Part shown: piece by piece, positions 1-8,542 of the stretch | Layout: each line of letters begins with the position of its first letter | Position numbering within the stretch: position 1 is the first letter of the stretch | NCBI GenBank assembly: GCA_964641155.1 | Contig: CAZXJO010000003.1 | Span: 142,392 to 206,391, forward strand | Direction: 5' to 3' | DNA length: 64,000 bases | Source: DTCV01 sp964641155 | Lineage (GTDB): Archaea; Thermoproteota; Thermoprotei_A; Sulfolobales; NBVN01 | Notes under the pieces: model-generated | The model's input: the letters and a program-made list of their open reading frames with translations, nothing else | Told to the model about the DNA's origin: nothing | Databases searched by the model: none | Translations under genes and position numbers: made by a program

Positions 1-299
1 TTGCTCCCCACCATCAGGTCAGGGGGTTCTGAGTAATCATCGTAGATTATCTTTGAGACGCATATTAAGCCTCTGCAATTCCTCACCATCTTCGAGGCGT
101 TTATTAAAAACGTGCAGGATTCATGTGACTCATCAATAGGCCGCTCACACACCTCAAATCCAACAACCTCTTTACTATACATACCCAATAATTTGGTGGT
201 AAGGGGTCCGCCTGAAGAAATCTGGAGGAGCGCGTAGGTAGCTACGAATGCGGTCAGTAAGACCGAAACGGGTAGTAATGCCTTACTGATTGTGAACAT
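1..299 (-). CDS. N-terminal part of an exported or membrane-anchored protein of unknown function
   Basis: Translating the minus strand from an ATG at 299 gives 99 codons that stay open to the window edge, so the gene is cut off. Residues 7-26 form a hydrophobic segment that looks like a signal peptide or N-terminal anchor. The rest is polar, with four cysteines (51, 62, 75 and 80) that could form disulfides outside the cell. A TATA-like stretch (atttaaac on the minus strand) lies about 30 bp upstream, over the end of mgtE. I do not recognise the family. Confidence 0.6.
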   Translation of the reverse strand, partial: MFTISKALLPVSVLLTAFVATYALLQISSGGPLTTKLLGMYSKEVVGFEVCERPIDESHESCTFLINASKMVRNCRGLICVSKIIYDDYSEPPDLMVGS

Positions 300-330
300 T
301 ATCCCAATTATGGTTTAACAACTACGCCGT

Positions 331-1728
331 TTAAATATGTAGAACAGAAAGTAACGAAGTAGCGACTAAGAAGTAAGTAGTAGTCGTTATGATATCGCCT
401 ATTGTAGTTATTAGTGGCGCTGAGATCGATGCCGGATCCACTCTGAAACGCGAGAGGAGTAACGGGAGCAAGGCCCCAAATAAGTCTGTCACTATGGTGG
501 AAACTATTAACGCGACTGACACCACCGTGCCAACAACGGCTGCCTGCATCACCGACATGTAGGTGATGAACGTTATGGTAGCACCTATCGAGAATGAAAC
601 CGGCGCCAGCAAAGTTATCAGCGACAGCGATACCACTAACTCCTTCTTCAACACCCTTACAATATCCTGCGGCCCTATCTCACCTACAGCTAAACTCCTT
701 ATTATGAAGGTGGATGCCTGAGAACCCACGTTGCCTGAATTATCTGAGAGCATGGGGAGGAATGCAGCTAGGACAGCCACCCGCTCAATAACTCCAACAA
801 AGGAAGCTACTATCCCGCCACTCACGGTATTCATTAAATACAAATAAACCAACGGTAAGAACCTACTTTTAACAATTGAGAGAGGGTTAGCGGTTAAGTA
901 CCTACCCCTGACGTCCTGTATGAAGCCTCCAAACTTAAGCAAGTCCTCACCGTACTCGTTCACCACCACGTCCAGGACGTCATCGATTGTGACCGCCCCT
1001 AATAACTTACCCTCCTCACCAACTACCGGGATCTCAAGCAGGTCGTACTTTATTGCTGTCCTAGCAACTTCCTCACGGTGTGATGTAACGTTTACCACTG
1101 CTGGTGGTTTCGAAACAACATCCTTGAGAGGTTTATCCCTGCCAAGGGATATGAAGGACTTAACATCAATCCAGCCTACCAGCCTCCCCCTCTCATCCAC
1201 AACGTAAACGTAAAAGTGCTTATCATACAGCCCTAACTCACTCTTAGTTAAGTACTCCTTAATAGCCTCCCCCACAGTTATTTTATGAGAAAACACTGGT
1301 ATCTGAGGCGTCATCACGCTGCCTACGCTCTCGCTAGGAAATTTAAGAAGTGATAAAACCTCAACCATTTTCCAATGCGGTAATAGGTTGATTAACTTCG
1401 TTCTAAACCTAGGGGGGACCTTAAGCAAGAAGTCTGCAACCTCATCAGAGGGCATCTCGATAACGACTTTCACCATGTCATCGAGACCCCGCAACCTCAG
1501 TAATTCGAATATTACGTCCTCAGGCAACTTGTTGAGGACGGGCCTTAAGTTAGTTAGAGGTACGTATGATAAAACCTTACTTCTCCTACTGATGTCCAGA
1601 CGCTCTAAAACCCATACGTATTCATAGGGAGGGAGCTTGGATAAAAACTCTATTAACGAATTAACATCCTCACTCTCCAAAACTTCCTCCAACTTAGTCA
1701 GTAACGCCTCTAGTTCCTCAGCGGACAT
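331..1728 (-). CDS. mgtE: MgtE-type magnesium channel/transporter
   Basis: Imports Mg2+ across the cytoplasmic membrane, with the cytosolic part acting as a Mg2+ sensor. The 465 residues match the usual MgtE length of about 450. Residues 1 to about 125 are the helical MgtE_N domain, about 138-262 hold a CBS pair, and the last 175 residues hold five membrane helices. The pore-family motif PMLSDNSGNVGSQAS is at 325-339. The conserved aspartate of the last helix pair (TTIGD) is near residue 445. The ATG start is clear. It is transcribed alone, with a 346-bp gap upstream. Family assignment is secure; Mg2+ as the substrate is by family. Confidence 0.95.
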   Translation of the reverse strand: MSAEELEALLTKLEEVLESEDVNSLIEFLSKLPPYEYVWVLERLDISRRSKVLSYVPLTNLRPVLNKLPEDVIFELLRLRGLDDMVKVVIEMPSDEVADFLLKVPPRFRTKLINLLPHWKMVEVLSLLKFPSESVGSVMTPQIPVFSHKITVGEAIKEYLTKSELGLYDKHFYVYVVDERGRLVGWIDVKSFISLGRDKPLKDVVSKPPAVVNVTSHREEVARTAIKYDLLEIPVVGEEGKLLGAVTIDDVLDVVVNEYGEDLLKFGGFIQDVRGRYLTANPLSIVKSRFLPLVYLYLMNTVSGGIVASFVGVIERVAVLAAFLPMLSDNSGNVGSQASTFIIRSLAVGEIGPQDIVRVLKKELVVSLSLITLLAPVSFSIGATITFITYMSVMQAAVVGTVVSVALIVSTIVTDLFGALLPLLLSRFRVDPASISAPLITTIGDIITTTTYFLVATSLLSVLHI

Positions 1729-2074
1729 CGTTGGAACACCTCAAACCCCTGAAATATCAAACCACTTAGGGGTTATTATTTTCGCTTCATCACACACCTC
1801 AAATCAAAATTGATGTAGTATGACGCCAGCCATCCCAGCCTATTATTAACTTTCACCCCGGTTTCATGGGAGGGCCATCTGGATTAATAGATGAAACACA
1901 CTCAAAGCAGACCGCCAGACGCGGTAGTAAACCATACACAGAGACAGCTTCATAACCCATATAAACATTTATGTTATTGATGCAGAAAGCCGGGCAAAGT
2001 GGTGTATATGGAAGTGGGCGTTTGTTAAGGTAAAACCGCGTTAGGGCTCGGTCCCCAAACCGAATATTACGAAC
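1729..2074. other. 346-bp gene-free stretch with a possible diverged repeat copy
   Basis: No convincing gene is seen on either strand; the longest minus-strand ORF is about 35 codons. The minus-strand segment from 1957 to about 1857 begins GGTTATGAAGCTGT and contains CCCATGAAA near its end. These are the two ends of the 138-bp repeat found intact at 11672, 51809 and 53060, but the interior is shorter and only loosely alignable. The rest holds AT-rich, TATA-like tracts such as catataaac near 1960. Confidence 0.3.
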
Positions 2075-2791
2075 CTAACCTTCGCTCTTGAACCTCACAC
2101 CATCACCTAATACCCAATAACTGCCATCATCCCTTTTCTCCAACTTCCATATCCCGGTCTCATGTTTGACTCTTTCAATGATTTCGGTTAATGCAGGAAT
2201 GACATCACGTCTACTCACACCAGCTACGGCAACCCAGAGAACTTCATCCCCCTGTTTAAAGCTGCCAACCCTATGGAAAACCTTAGCAGCTAAGATCCTG
2301 TTATTTTTCTCGATTACATCGTTTAGGATTTTATTTAAAGCCCTTAAGGTGAATTCCTCATTAACTTCATACGTTAACTCGTGGACCTTAACTCCGTCGA
2401 CAATGCCTTTAACAAAGCCGATGTATATGGCGATGGCACCACAACTTTCGATACCTTCCACATCCTTAATGCCCTTGACCACGTCATCTAATGACACCCT
2501 ATCGTCCTTGCCTAGAAGCCTTACCTCTACGGAACCGCCTGAAGGAGGCGGCATTATGTCTATGATGTCGTTATCATTTAATGTGGTTTTTAATTCACTA
2601 TCAGATACCGGCTGGTGATTACGTAGGATTATGGATGCCCCGGATTCTATGAAACTTCTAAGTCTTGGGTACTTCTCAGACAGATTCGTAAGTAAGTCCT
2701 TTAAAGTACACCCCTCTTGCAAAAATAAGACCTCCTGAGAGCACTTCGTCAGCTCCCTAAATAGGGCATAGTATCTAACCCTGACGTTCAT
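2075..2791 (-). CDS. MoaD-MoaE fusion (molybdopterin synthase)
   Basis: Inserts the dithiolene sulfurs into precursor Z to make molybdopterin for Mo or W enzymes. Residues 1-86 are a ubiquitin-like MoaD domain ending in the diagnostic Gly-Gly at 85-86. From about 87 the protein is MoaE, with the active-site stretch KHETGIWK near residues 208-215. MoaD normally needs a free C-terminal Gly-Gly for thiocarboxylation, yet here MoaE follows without a break. By analogy with mycobacterial MoaX, cleavage after the Gly-Gly is likely (inference). Cofactor users in the window include the aldehyde oxidoreductase at 57581; moeA is at 47263. Confidence 0.92.
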   Translation of the reverse strand: MNVRVRYYALFRELTKCSQEVLFLQEGCTLKDLLTNLSEKYPRLRSFIESGASIILRNHQPVSDSELKTTLNDNDIIDIMPPPSGGSVEVRLLGKDDRVSLDDVVKGIKDVEGIESCGAIAIYIGFVKGIVDGVKVHELTYEVNEEFTLRALNKILNDVIEKNNRILAAKVFHRVGSFKQGDEVLWVAVAGVSRRDVIPALTEIIERVKHETGIWKLEKRDDGSYWVLGDGVRFKSEG

Positions 2792-2828
2792 GATCGCCTA
2801 ACCCCATAATGGCTCTAATTATTCACAA

Positions 2829-3527
2829 CTACTCCGCCTTAAAAATTTCGCTTAAATCCCTACCATGGCAGAACATCGCTAAGTACTTGCACGACCTCTC
2901 CACAGCTTCTCTAACTAGTAGGTGTGGAACCCCCGGAGCACCATAAGCAACTACTAATACGTTCTTAGTGCTTAAATCCACAGAAGCTGCCTTCGAGTCC
3001 CTATGCGGGTATATGTGTAGGATCGAGTTGGAGTCTGAGAGAACCACTTCACCCCCATTAAGATCCCTTACGTTGTCATCAATATCTACCATCCTCTCAC
3101 CTGTTCTGGAGTGACGAAGTTCTAAAGGGCCTTTAACTTTATCAAAATCGAAAACACTTATAGGTATTAAGGTCTCCAAACTGGCTATGTTACATGCATC
3201 AACCACGTTATTAATGAGGGGGAACGAACCGCTCTTAAGCACCCGCCTCAGCAATGCCTCACTGCTCACCCTTACTTTAGTTGGATCTATGCCTAGCCGC
3301 CACATAACGTTCCTATAAGACCTGATGGTGGGTAAGTCTTTAATGGTCTCAACCCTGTAGGACTTCAATAAGTCGTCAACTAACCTACGTGAGTACTCCC
3401 TCACATCAACCCTTCCCTTCTCTACATACACGTCGCTCACGAATCCGTAGTAGGAGAAGATACCTAACAGCTTGACGTCATGGCTCACTGTGAACTCAAC
3501 GTTCAATTGAAACACCTCAATAGACAT
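2829..3527 (-). CDS. Stand-alone B3/B4 (PheRS beta-like) domain protein
   Basis: The 232 residues resemble the free-standing B3/B4 domain family (COG3382), related to the editing domain of phenylalanyl-tRNA synthetase beta. Segments such as YRNVMWRLGIDPTKVRVSSEALLRR (only the pattern matters: Y-R-x-lGidPtk-R-SseaLlrR) and PLINNVVDACN are typical. A role in clearing a mischarged tRNA or binding a small molecule is possible but unproven for stand-alone members. It starts at an ATG at 3527, 29 bp after the DMT transporter's stop codon, and ends 37 bp before the moaDE start, so co-transcription is likely. Confidence 0.8.
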   Translation of the reverse strand: MSIEVFQLNVEFTVSHDVKLLGIFSYYGFVSDVYVEKGRVDVREYSRRLVDDLLKSYRVETIKDLPTIRSYRNVMWRLGIDPTKVRVSSEALLRRVLKSGSFPLINNVVDACNIASLETLIPISVFDFDKVKGPLELRHSRTGERMVDIDDNVRDLNGGEVVLSDSNSILHIYPHRDSKAASVDLSTKNVLVVAYGAPGVPHLLVREAVERSCKYLAMFCHGRDLSEIFKAE

Positions 3528-3556
3528 AACTATCTAGACTATTAAACTGCTAACCA

Positions 3557-4441
3557 TTAAATCAAGTTTAAAGCGCTGAACGTCAATGTTAATGCTACGG
3601 AAGCCGTCGTTATTAAGGTACCTATGAAGTGCCTAATACTCAATTTTTCATTGCTCAGCCTCCTAGATATGAGCTGAGTTATTAGCGGGCCAATAGAGTT
3701 TACCAAGGTGGATATGAAAGTACCTACGAGCTTAAGCGCGTAGAGGAAAACCAAAAAACCACCTACATGGGTGAAGAACCCTGACGTAAGTACGCATATG
3801 ATGCCGCGCCTATCCACCTTTTTAAAATCAGGTAGATGTTTGATACCCAGCAAAGTGAATATCGTGGCTATGAAGAACGACCTCAGCAACGCTATCAACA
3901 TAGCATCAACCCCGAATGTGAGGTAACGACTTATAACTGTTGCGGTACCCCAAAGAATTGCAGGCACATACGCCATCAAGAAGTTGTAGGGCGTGATCCT
4001 CGAGGATGTTCCCCCATCCTTCAAGGCTATGTATATACCTAAGAGCGCTAATGGTGTGAAGAAAGATGCGTAAACACCCCCTACCTCGCCAAGCAGTAGG
4101 AACGCGAGGACCTGAGCTATAAGTATGTACTGGTACGCTATTAGTATAGCTCTCCAACTACCTAACCTCTTAATAGCCTCCATATAGAAGAGGTCGCTAA
4201 CGCCTATCAAGACCCCTGAAATCAGTATCAGTGTTAGGTCGTAGCAACTTAGCGTGTAGTCTATTACCCTGTTGATGGTTAAGGGGAGTAAGATCAGGAA
4301 CGCGATTAACGCCCTAACACCAGTAACCACAACTAAGTTAGTATCCGACTTAAGTCCTTGCTTGATCGCTATAGGTGCTAAAGACCATGAAACAGTAGCT
4401 ATCACAGCCGCTCCAATACCGACTATAGGGTCCTCCATCAT
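3557..4441 (-). CDS. EamA/DMT-superfamily transporter (10 helices)
   Basis: An integral membrane protein of 294 residues with about ten hydrophobic helices in two five-helix EamA repeats. The first repeat opens with GAAVIATVSWSLAPIAIKQG and the second with YVPAILWGTATVISRYL; both carry the W-x-x-x-P/T signature of drug/metabolite transporters. The substrate cannot be told from sequence. The start is one of two adjacent ATG codons at 4438-4441. It lies in a minus-strand run with the B3/B4 and moaDE genes downstream, which does not reveal its cargo. A single-repeat relative is at 10099. Confidence 0.88.
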   Translation of the reverse strand: MMEDPIVGIGAAVIATVSWSLAPIAIKQGLKSDTNLVVVTGVRALIAFLILLPLTINRVIDYTLSCYDLTLILISGVLIGVSDLFYMEAIKRLGSWRAILIAYQYILIAQVLAFLLLGEVGGVYASFFTPLALLGIYIALKDGGTSSRITPYNFLMAYVPAILWGTATVISRYLTFGVDAMLIALLRSFFIATIFTLLGIKHLPDFKKVDRRGIICVLTSGFFTHVGGFLVFLYALKLVGTFISTLVNSIGPLITQLISRRLSNEKLSIRHFIGTLITTASVALTLTFSALNLI

Positions 4442-4480
4442 ACCACGAACTACATTAAAGGTCTTGGGAATATAAAACTG

Positions 4481-5530
4481 TTAGCAAATCCGGGGCACTG
4501 GGGAGGATAAGGACTCCACGAAGGTTAACCCGCCCACCTCAGTCCTGGCAAGTACTTTACCCTTAACCAACTCCGAGAACGGTTTGACGACATCCCCTAT
4601 GATTGATGCGTTACTTAGCCCTAGGCCGTGGAGTTCTTTGACTAAATCCTCAGCAACTTCCGGATCAACAGCCAGTACGGCCACACCCTCTGAGGCAACG
4701 TTGAGTGGGTCTATGCCCAGCATGTCTAAGAACCTCCCTACGGGGTCCTTCACCGGTATCTTACTTCTTTCAATCACTATTGTAAGTTCCTTATTTAGAA
4801 CCCATTCGTTCAGCGTCGATGCCAAACCACCCCTCGTGGGGTCCCTGGCAGCGTGGATGTAATCGGCGTAAGAATCCAATATTGGCAACAAATACTTGGA
4901 TAGAGGTCTGACGTCGCTGAAGAGCTCTTTAGCGTTATCAAGCAACCCCAACTGCGATGCTATTATAGTAGCCCCGTGGTCGGCAATATGGCCAGTGACG
5001 ATTATCTTATCACCATCTCTGATGTTTGTGTCGACAATTAACCTACGCGCTATCCCTATGCCAGCCGTAGTTATTACGACCCCGTCGAGAGCCCCCTTAG
5101 GCATTACTTTAAAGTCACCTCCCAGTAGGGCTACGCCTTCAGATATTGCCGTGGTCACCAACGACTTAATTAAACGCTCCAGCAATTCCATCTGCATACC
5201 CTCCTCAACAACTACAGCGTCCACCAAACCTACTGGTCTGGCCCCCATCATCAGTAAGTCGTTGATCGTTCCTGAAGCAGCTAAAACGCCTAAATCACCT
5301 CCTGGGAAGATCAGAGGTTTAACGGTGTAGGAGTCTATGCTTATAACGACGTACTCCTCACCTACCTTAACCGCGACTCCATCGTCTAGCAGGTCGAGGC
5401 CAACTCCCCCCAAAGCCTTCCTAAAGCCCTCGGGAACTTTCGAGACTATTAGCTCATTAATGAGATTCAACATGTCCTTACCACCGCCCCCGTGGCTTAA
5501 AGTCACCACCTTGGGAAGCACCTGCACCAA
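4481..5530 (-). CDS. hypE: HypE, hydrogenase maturation carbamoyl dehydratase
   Basis: HypE dehydrates a carbamoyl group on its own C-terminal cysteine to thiocyanate, the source of the CN ligands of [NiFe]-hydrogenases. The 349-residue protein has the AIR-synthase fold, with the glycine-rich HGGGGKDM at 13-20 and DPTRGGLA in the middle. It ends in PRIC with the reactive cysteine as the last residue, so it looks catalytically intact. No hydrogenase or other hyp gene is visible in the window. Starts at TTG 5530 and GTG 5527 or 5521 are all possible. A paralogue without the C-terminal cysteine is at 15552. Confidence 0.93.
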   Translation of the reverse strand: MVQVLPKVVTLSHGGGGKDMLNLINELIVSKVPEGFRKALGGVGLDLLDDGVAVKVGEEYVVISIDSYTVKPLIFPGGDLGVLAASGTINDLLMMGARPVGLVDAVVVEEGMQMELLERLIKSLVTTAISEGVALLGGDFKVMPKGALDGVVITTAGIGIARRLIVDTNIRDGDKIIVTGHIADHGATIIASQLGLLDNAKELFSDVRPLSKYLLPILDSYADYIHAARDPTRGGLASTLNEWVLNKELTIVIERSKIPVKDPVGRFLDMLGIDPLNVASEGVAVLAVDPEVAEDLVKELHGLGLSNASIIGDVVKPFSELVKGKVLARTEVGGLTFVESLSSPVPRIC

Positions 5531-5578
5531 TCCCCCTAATCCCCTAGCACTGTCTGGTTAATTAACTTGAACAGGATT

Positions 5579-6694
5579 TCAGTAGTAGTCGCTTAATAAC
5601 CACTCATTGCCCACGAACACGTTCTTCATACCGAGATCCTTCATAATACGTACTGATTCGCACATATGCCTCCTACTAGTGGGGGGTAGGTCCCTCAAAA
5701 TGAAGTCTGGGCGGAATGCCAGCAACACAACCGGTATGTCGGCGTTTAAGGAAGCTAAAAATGATGCGATACCCCTAATCTCCACGGGGTCCACGTACCC
5801 AGGTACTAATAGAACGCTGACCACTAAGAGTGGGGGATCCTTCCTCGTACTCATGTATGAGGAAACCAACTTAATGTTCTCCTTAACTCTTTCAACAGCG
5901 TCCACACCGGTTAACGCTTGATATACGTTGGGTGTCCAGGCCTTAAGATCTATCTTCACGATCCCTCCAGACTCGAGAGAGATCTCAGTAACCTCACGCA
6001 TGATGTTAGGGTTTAAGGTACCGTTGGTCTCCCAGCAGATTCTCATAACCCTATCACCGCCTACTTTACTAAGTATTTCCCTAGAGGCCTTCAAAGCGTG
6101 GATAACGTTGGGTGTAGGATCCCCTCCAAAATAACAAACACACGTGACTCTAGGATGTAAAGCTGCCTTAACCAACTCGTCCACACTCACTTTACGTCCT
6201 AGTAGGAATGAGTCCCTCCTACCCCTCCAGTTCTGACAGTACACACAGTTTAAAGAACAGGTTGCATAGAAAACTGCTAAGTTGTAGTAACCTATCTCAC
6301 CATTAGGAGTTACGGAGTATTTGGGGAAGCCCCTACCTGTAACCGCGGGGCATACCGGGAAGGCCACACAATTAGTTGGGTGGGGATCGTAATACCACTC
6401 TCCGTAAGAGAGGTCGTAGGAGCCCAACACATGCTTAAAGCCATGCTCGTACAAATAATTACCACAATAACCCAAAGCCCCACCACCTAAAGGGCAGCCA
6501 TTAACACATATGCTGCATTTAAACTCACCGGCCCTGTGTCTGGTTTCAGGTAGCCCAAGCTCCTCACGTGCTCTTTCATGTACATTCACGACCTCTGCCG
6601 GTAATTTCCTAAGACTCCTTAAGCAGTCGGAGCATAACCCTATAACATCACTAACGGTTATCGATTCCTTACTACACACCCCACACTTTCCCAT
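5579..6694 (-). CDS. Radical SAM protein, pyruvate-formate-lyase-activating-like, with N-terminal zinc ribbon
   Basis: The radical SAM cluster motif CSLNCVYC is at 146-153 (numbered from the ATG at 6694), followed by FGGDPTP and WETNGTL, as in COG1180 activating-enzyme relatives including the AmmeMemoRadiSam group. Ahead of it are two further cysteine sets: CxxC...CxxC at 4-24, probably a zinc ribbon, and CSICVNGC...C at 60-77. Its substrate is unknown. I prefer ATG 6694 to TTG 6715 because a GGGAGG lies about 8 bases before it, while the TTG has a purine tract only 2 bases away. Confidence 0.85.
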   Translation of the reverse strand: MGKCGVCSKESITVSDVIGLCSDCLRSLRKLPAEVVNVHERAREELGLPETRHRAGEFKCSICVNGCPLGGGALGYCGNYLYEHGFKHVLGSYDLSYGEWYYDPHPTNCVAFPVCPAVTGRGFPKYSVTPNGEIGYYNLAVFYATCSLNCVYCQNWRGRRDSFLLGRKVSVDELVKAALHPRVTCVCYFGGDPTPNVIHALKASREILSKVGGDRVMRICWETNGTLNPNIMREVTEISLESGGIVKIDLKAWTPNVYQALTGVDAVERVKENIKLVSSYMSTRKDPPLLVVSVLLVPGYVDPVEIRGIASFLASLNADIPVVLLAFRPDFILRDLPPTSRRHMCESVRIMKDLGMKNVFVGNEWLLSDYY

Positions 6695-6914
6695 ACCTCC
6701 ACCCTCCCAGCCCAAAACCTCCTTCCCATGAGTGGAGAGGTCTCAGACACTCACGAATTATTAAGGCCTTCAGTCCTCTGGTAATGGTTTTAAGCATGCT
6801 TAAGGCTTCGACCTCTAGAGGTGATTCTACAGGCTCGAGAACTGCACCACTTCCCCCTGCATCAGAGCTCTTCGTCATATTCCATATAAATTCGTTCAAT
6901 AACTTAAGTAGCAT
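6672..6914 (-). CDS. Doubtful small ORF upstream of the radical SAM gene
   Basis: An 80-codon open frame begins at ATG 6914 and overlaps the radical SAM start by about 23 bases in another frame. An inner ATG at residue 13 would give 68 residues. The middle part (VEALSMLKTITRGLKALIIREC) has a natural amphipathic helix-like composition, but the last 15 residues are Gly/Trp-rich and read through the neighbour's ribosome-binding region. I recognise no family. It may instead be a 5' leader; the atttatat tract at about 6880-6890 is a candidate TATA box. Confidence 0.22.
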   Translation of the reverse strand: MLLKLLNEFIWNMTKSSDAGGSGAVLEPVESPLEVEALSMLKTITRGLKALIIRECLRPLHSWEGGFGLGGWRYGKVWGV

Positions 6915-7045
6915 TCGACGTGTCGGACCTAATAATTAACTGCTTAAGCAACTTATTAATGCTATGAATTTACGACCTTGCAGGGCCTCACAACATTATT
7001 AACCCCGTACTAGTTGTATCTTTCAGTAATGCGCATGGGGTATGG

Positions 7046-8542
7046 ATGGAAGGACAGCAAAGGAAACTTAGCGTGAGTAAAGTGATGAGAAGCGGTTTCT
7101 GGCTCTACTTTGGTAGCCTTACCGATAACTTCTCAGGCTTCATTTACTGGATGATTATCTCAGCTTTAGTAGGACCTACCGCAATTGGTATTGCAAGCAC
7201 TATTTCAAGCCTGTCCGGCCTGGTTCTGAGTTTGCTGGGTTTCGGCATAAGCACCGGCGCGGTTAGGTTTTTCGGTATGTTCCTAGGGAGCGATGAAGGA
7301 GACAAACTTAAAACGTATTTTTGGACTGCCTACATCTTCAATTTGCTTATTCATGTGTTGGTGGGATTAGCGTTCATCCTGATGGGGATTAAAGGATGTG
7401 AACTCGGTGGGATCTCAGGTAACATGCTTATCCTCGCCTCATTGATGATAATAGCTGGCCTGAACTCAGTTCCTACATCCCTGATAACCTCTATGTTAAG
7501 GACCGAAATAATCTTCGCATCAATAGTTCTGAGCATACTCGTCAGATTTGCCGTAGGAATTACGTTAATCCTACACTACGGTTTGGGATGGATAGGAGCC
7601 GTTATCGGGAACATAGCCCAACTTTACGTTAGGTTAGCAATAATCAACTTCCAAACGGTGAGGGAAGTACTGACCAAACCCACATTCTCTTCTAAAGCGC
7701 TTAAGGAGATGTTGATTGCTGGGATGCCCTCATGGCTCCCAGGTCTGGTGGCCTCCGTCGGTAGCTTACTAGGCATTCTATCCGTTTACACGATATCGGG
7801 GGCTTTAGAGACGGGCTATTACTACGTATCTTCAGCCATAGCCAACATAATATTGATGATAAGCACTACCCTCCTCTCACTAACATTCCCTGTTCTCAGC
7901 GGTATGAAGGATGGGAGGAAAAGAGCGTTACATCAGGTCATGAAGGTGAGCCTAGCACTCATAACCCCACCTTCAGTGTACGTAATGCTTTACTCTTGGG
8001 TACCGCTTTCATGGCTTGGCAGCGAGTACGTTAACTCAGCCCCACTACTCACAATACTGCTACTCTCCTCGATCCCGCTGACCATTACTTCAGGCGTGGG
8101 GAGCCTAACGTACGCCTACGGGAGGTACCTGCAAGTCTTAACGATCAATATGGCTGCCAGCATAGTCAGAGTGATCCTTTACTACTTGCTAATCCCTGAG
8201 CTTGGGGGCTTAGGAGGTGCCATCGCATACACAGCCGGTAGTTATGTCGGCTTTCTAACCACTTTATATGTTATTAAAAGTATAAAGTTCAAGATGGAGT
8301 GGGGTTTAATAGCGAGGGTTACTGCGGTACCAGCAACATTGGGGGTGATATGCTACCTACTTAACGTTCATTGGATAATGTCGTTAATCATAGTCGCGTC
8401 TTCCTATGCCGCATACCTGAAGTTAAGGGTAGTTGAGAAGGATGATTTGAAGGAGATTATACGGGCGTTGCACATGGAGTGGCTTGCTGTTAAGGTGTAC
8501 AGCAAGTACGGTGATATAATCGACAGAATATTGGGTTACTAA
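7046..8542 (+). CDS. Polysaccharide flippase-like membrane protein (MOP superfamily)
   Basis: The 498 residues form about 14 membrane helices in the pattern of Wzx/MurJ-type lipid-linked oligosaccharide flippases. The first helix pair GSLTDNFSGFIYWMIISALV and the GGLGGAIAYTAGSYVGF segment near the end are typical of archaeal members. It probably moves lipid-linked glycans across the membrane for S-layer or protein glycosylation (inference from family). The ATG at 7046 follows a purine tract. The stop overlaps the convergent rhomboid gene by the four bases ctaa. Confidence 0.85.
   Translation: MEGQQRKLSVSKVMRSGFWLYFGSLTDNFSGFIYWMIISALVGPTAIGIASTISSLSGLVLSLLGFGISTGAVRFFGMFLGSDEGDKLKTYFWTAYIFNLLIHVLVGLAFILMGIKGCELGGISGNMLILASLMIIAGLNSVPTSLITSMLRTEIIFASIVLSILVRFAVGITLILHYGLGWIGAVIGNIAQLYVRLAIINFQTVREVLTKPTFSSKALKEMLIAGMPSWLPGLVASVGSLLGILSVYTISGALETGYYYVSSAIANIILMISTTLLSLTFPVLSGMKDGRKRALHQVMKVSLALITPPSVYVMLYSWVPLSWLGSEYVNSAPLLTILLLSSIPLTITSGVGSLTYAYGRYLQVLTINMAASIVRVILYYLLIPELGGLGGAIAYTAGSYVGFLTTLYVIKSIKFKMEWGLIARVTAVPATLGVICYLLNVHWIMSLIIVASSYAAYLKLRVVEKDDLKEIIRALHMEWLAVKVYSKYGDIIDRILGY

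Noticed and set aside
920..1207. Plus-strand frame of 95 codons over mgtE
   Set aside because: It is a Ser/Thr-rich shadow of the strong mgtE frame, like many others over minus-strand genes in this window.
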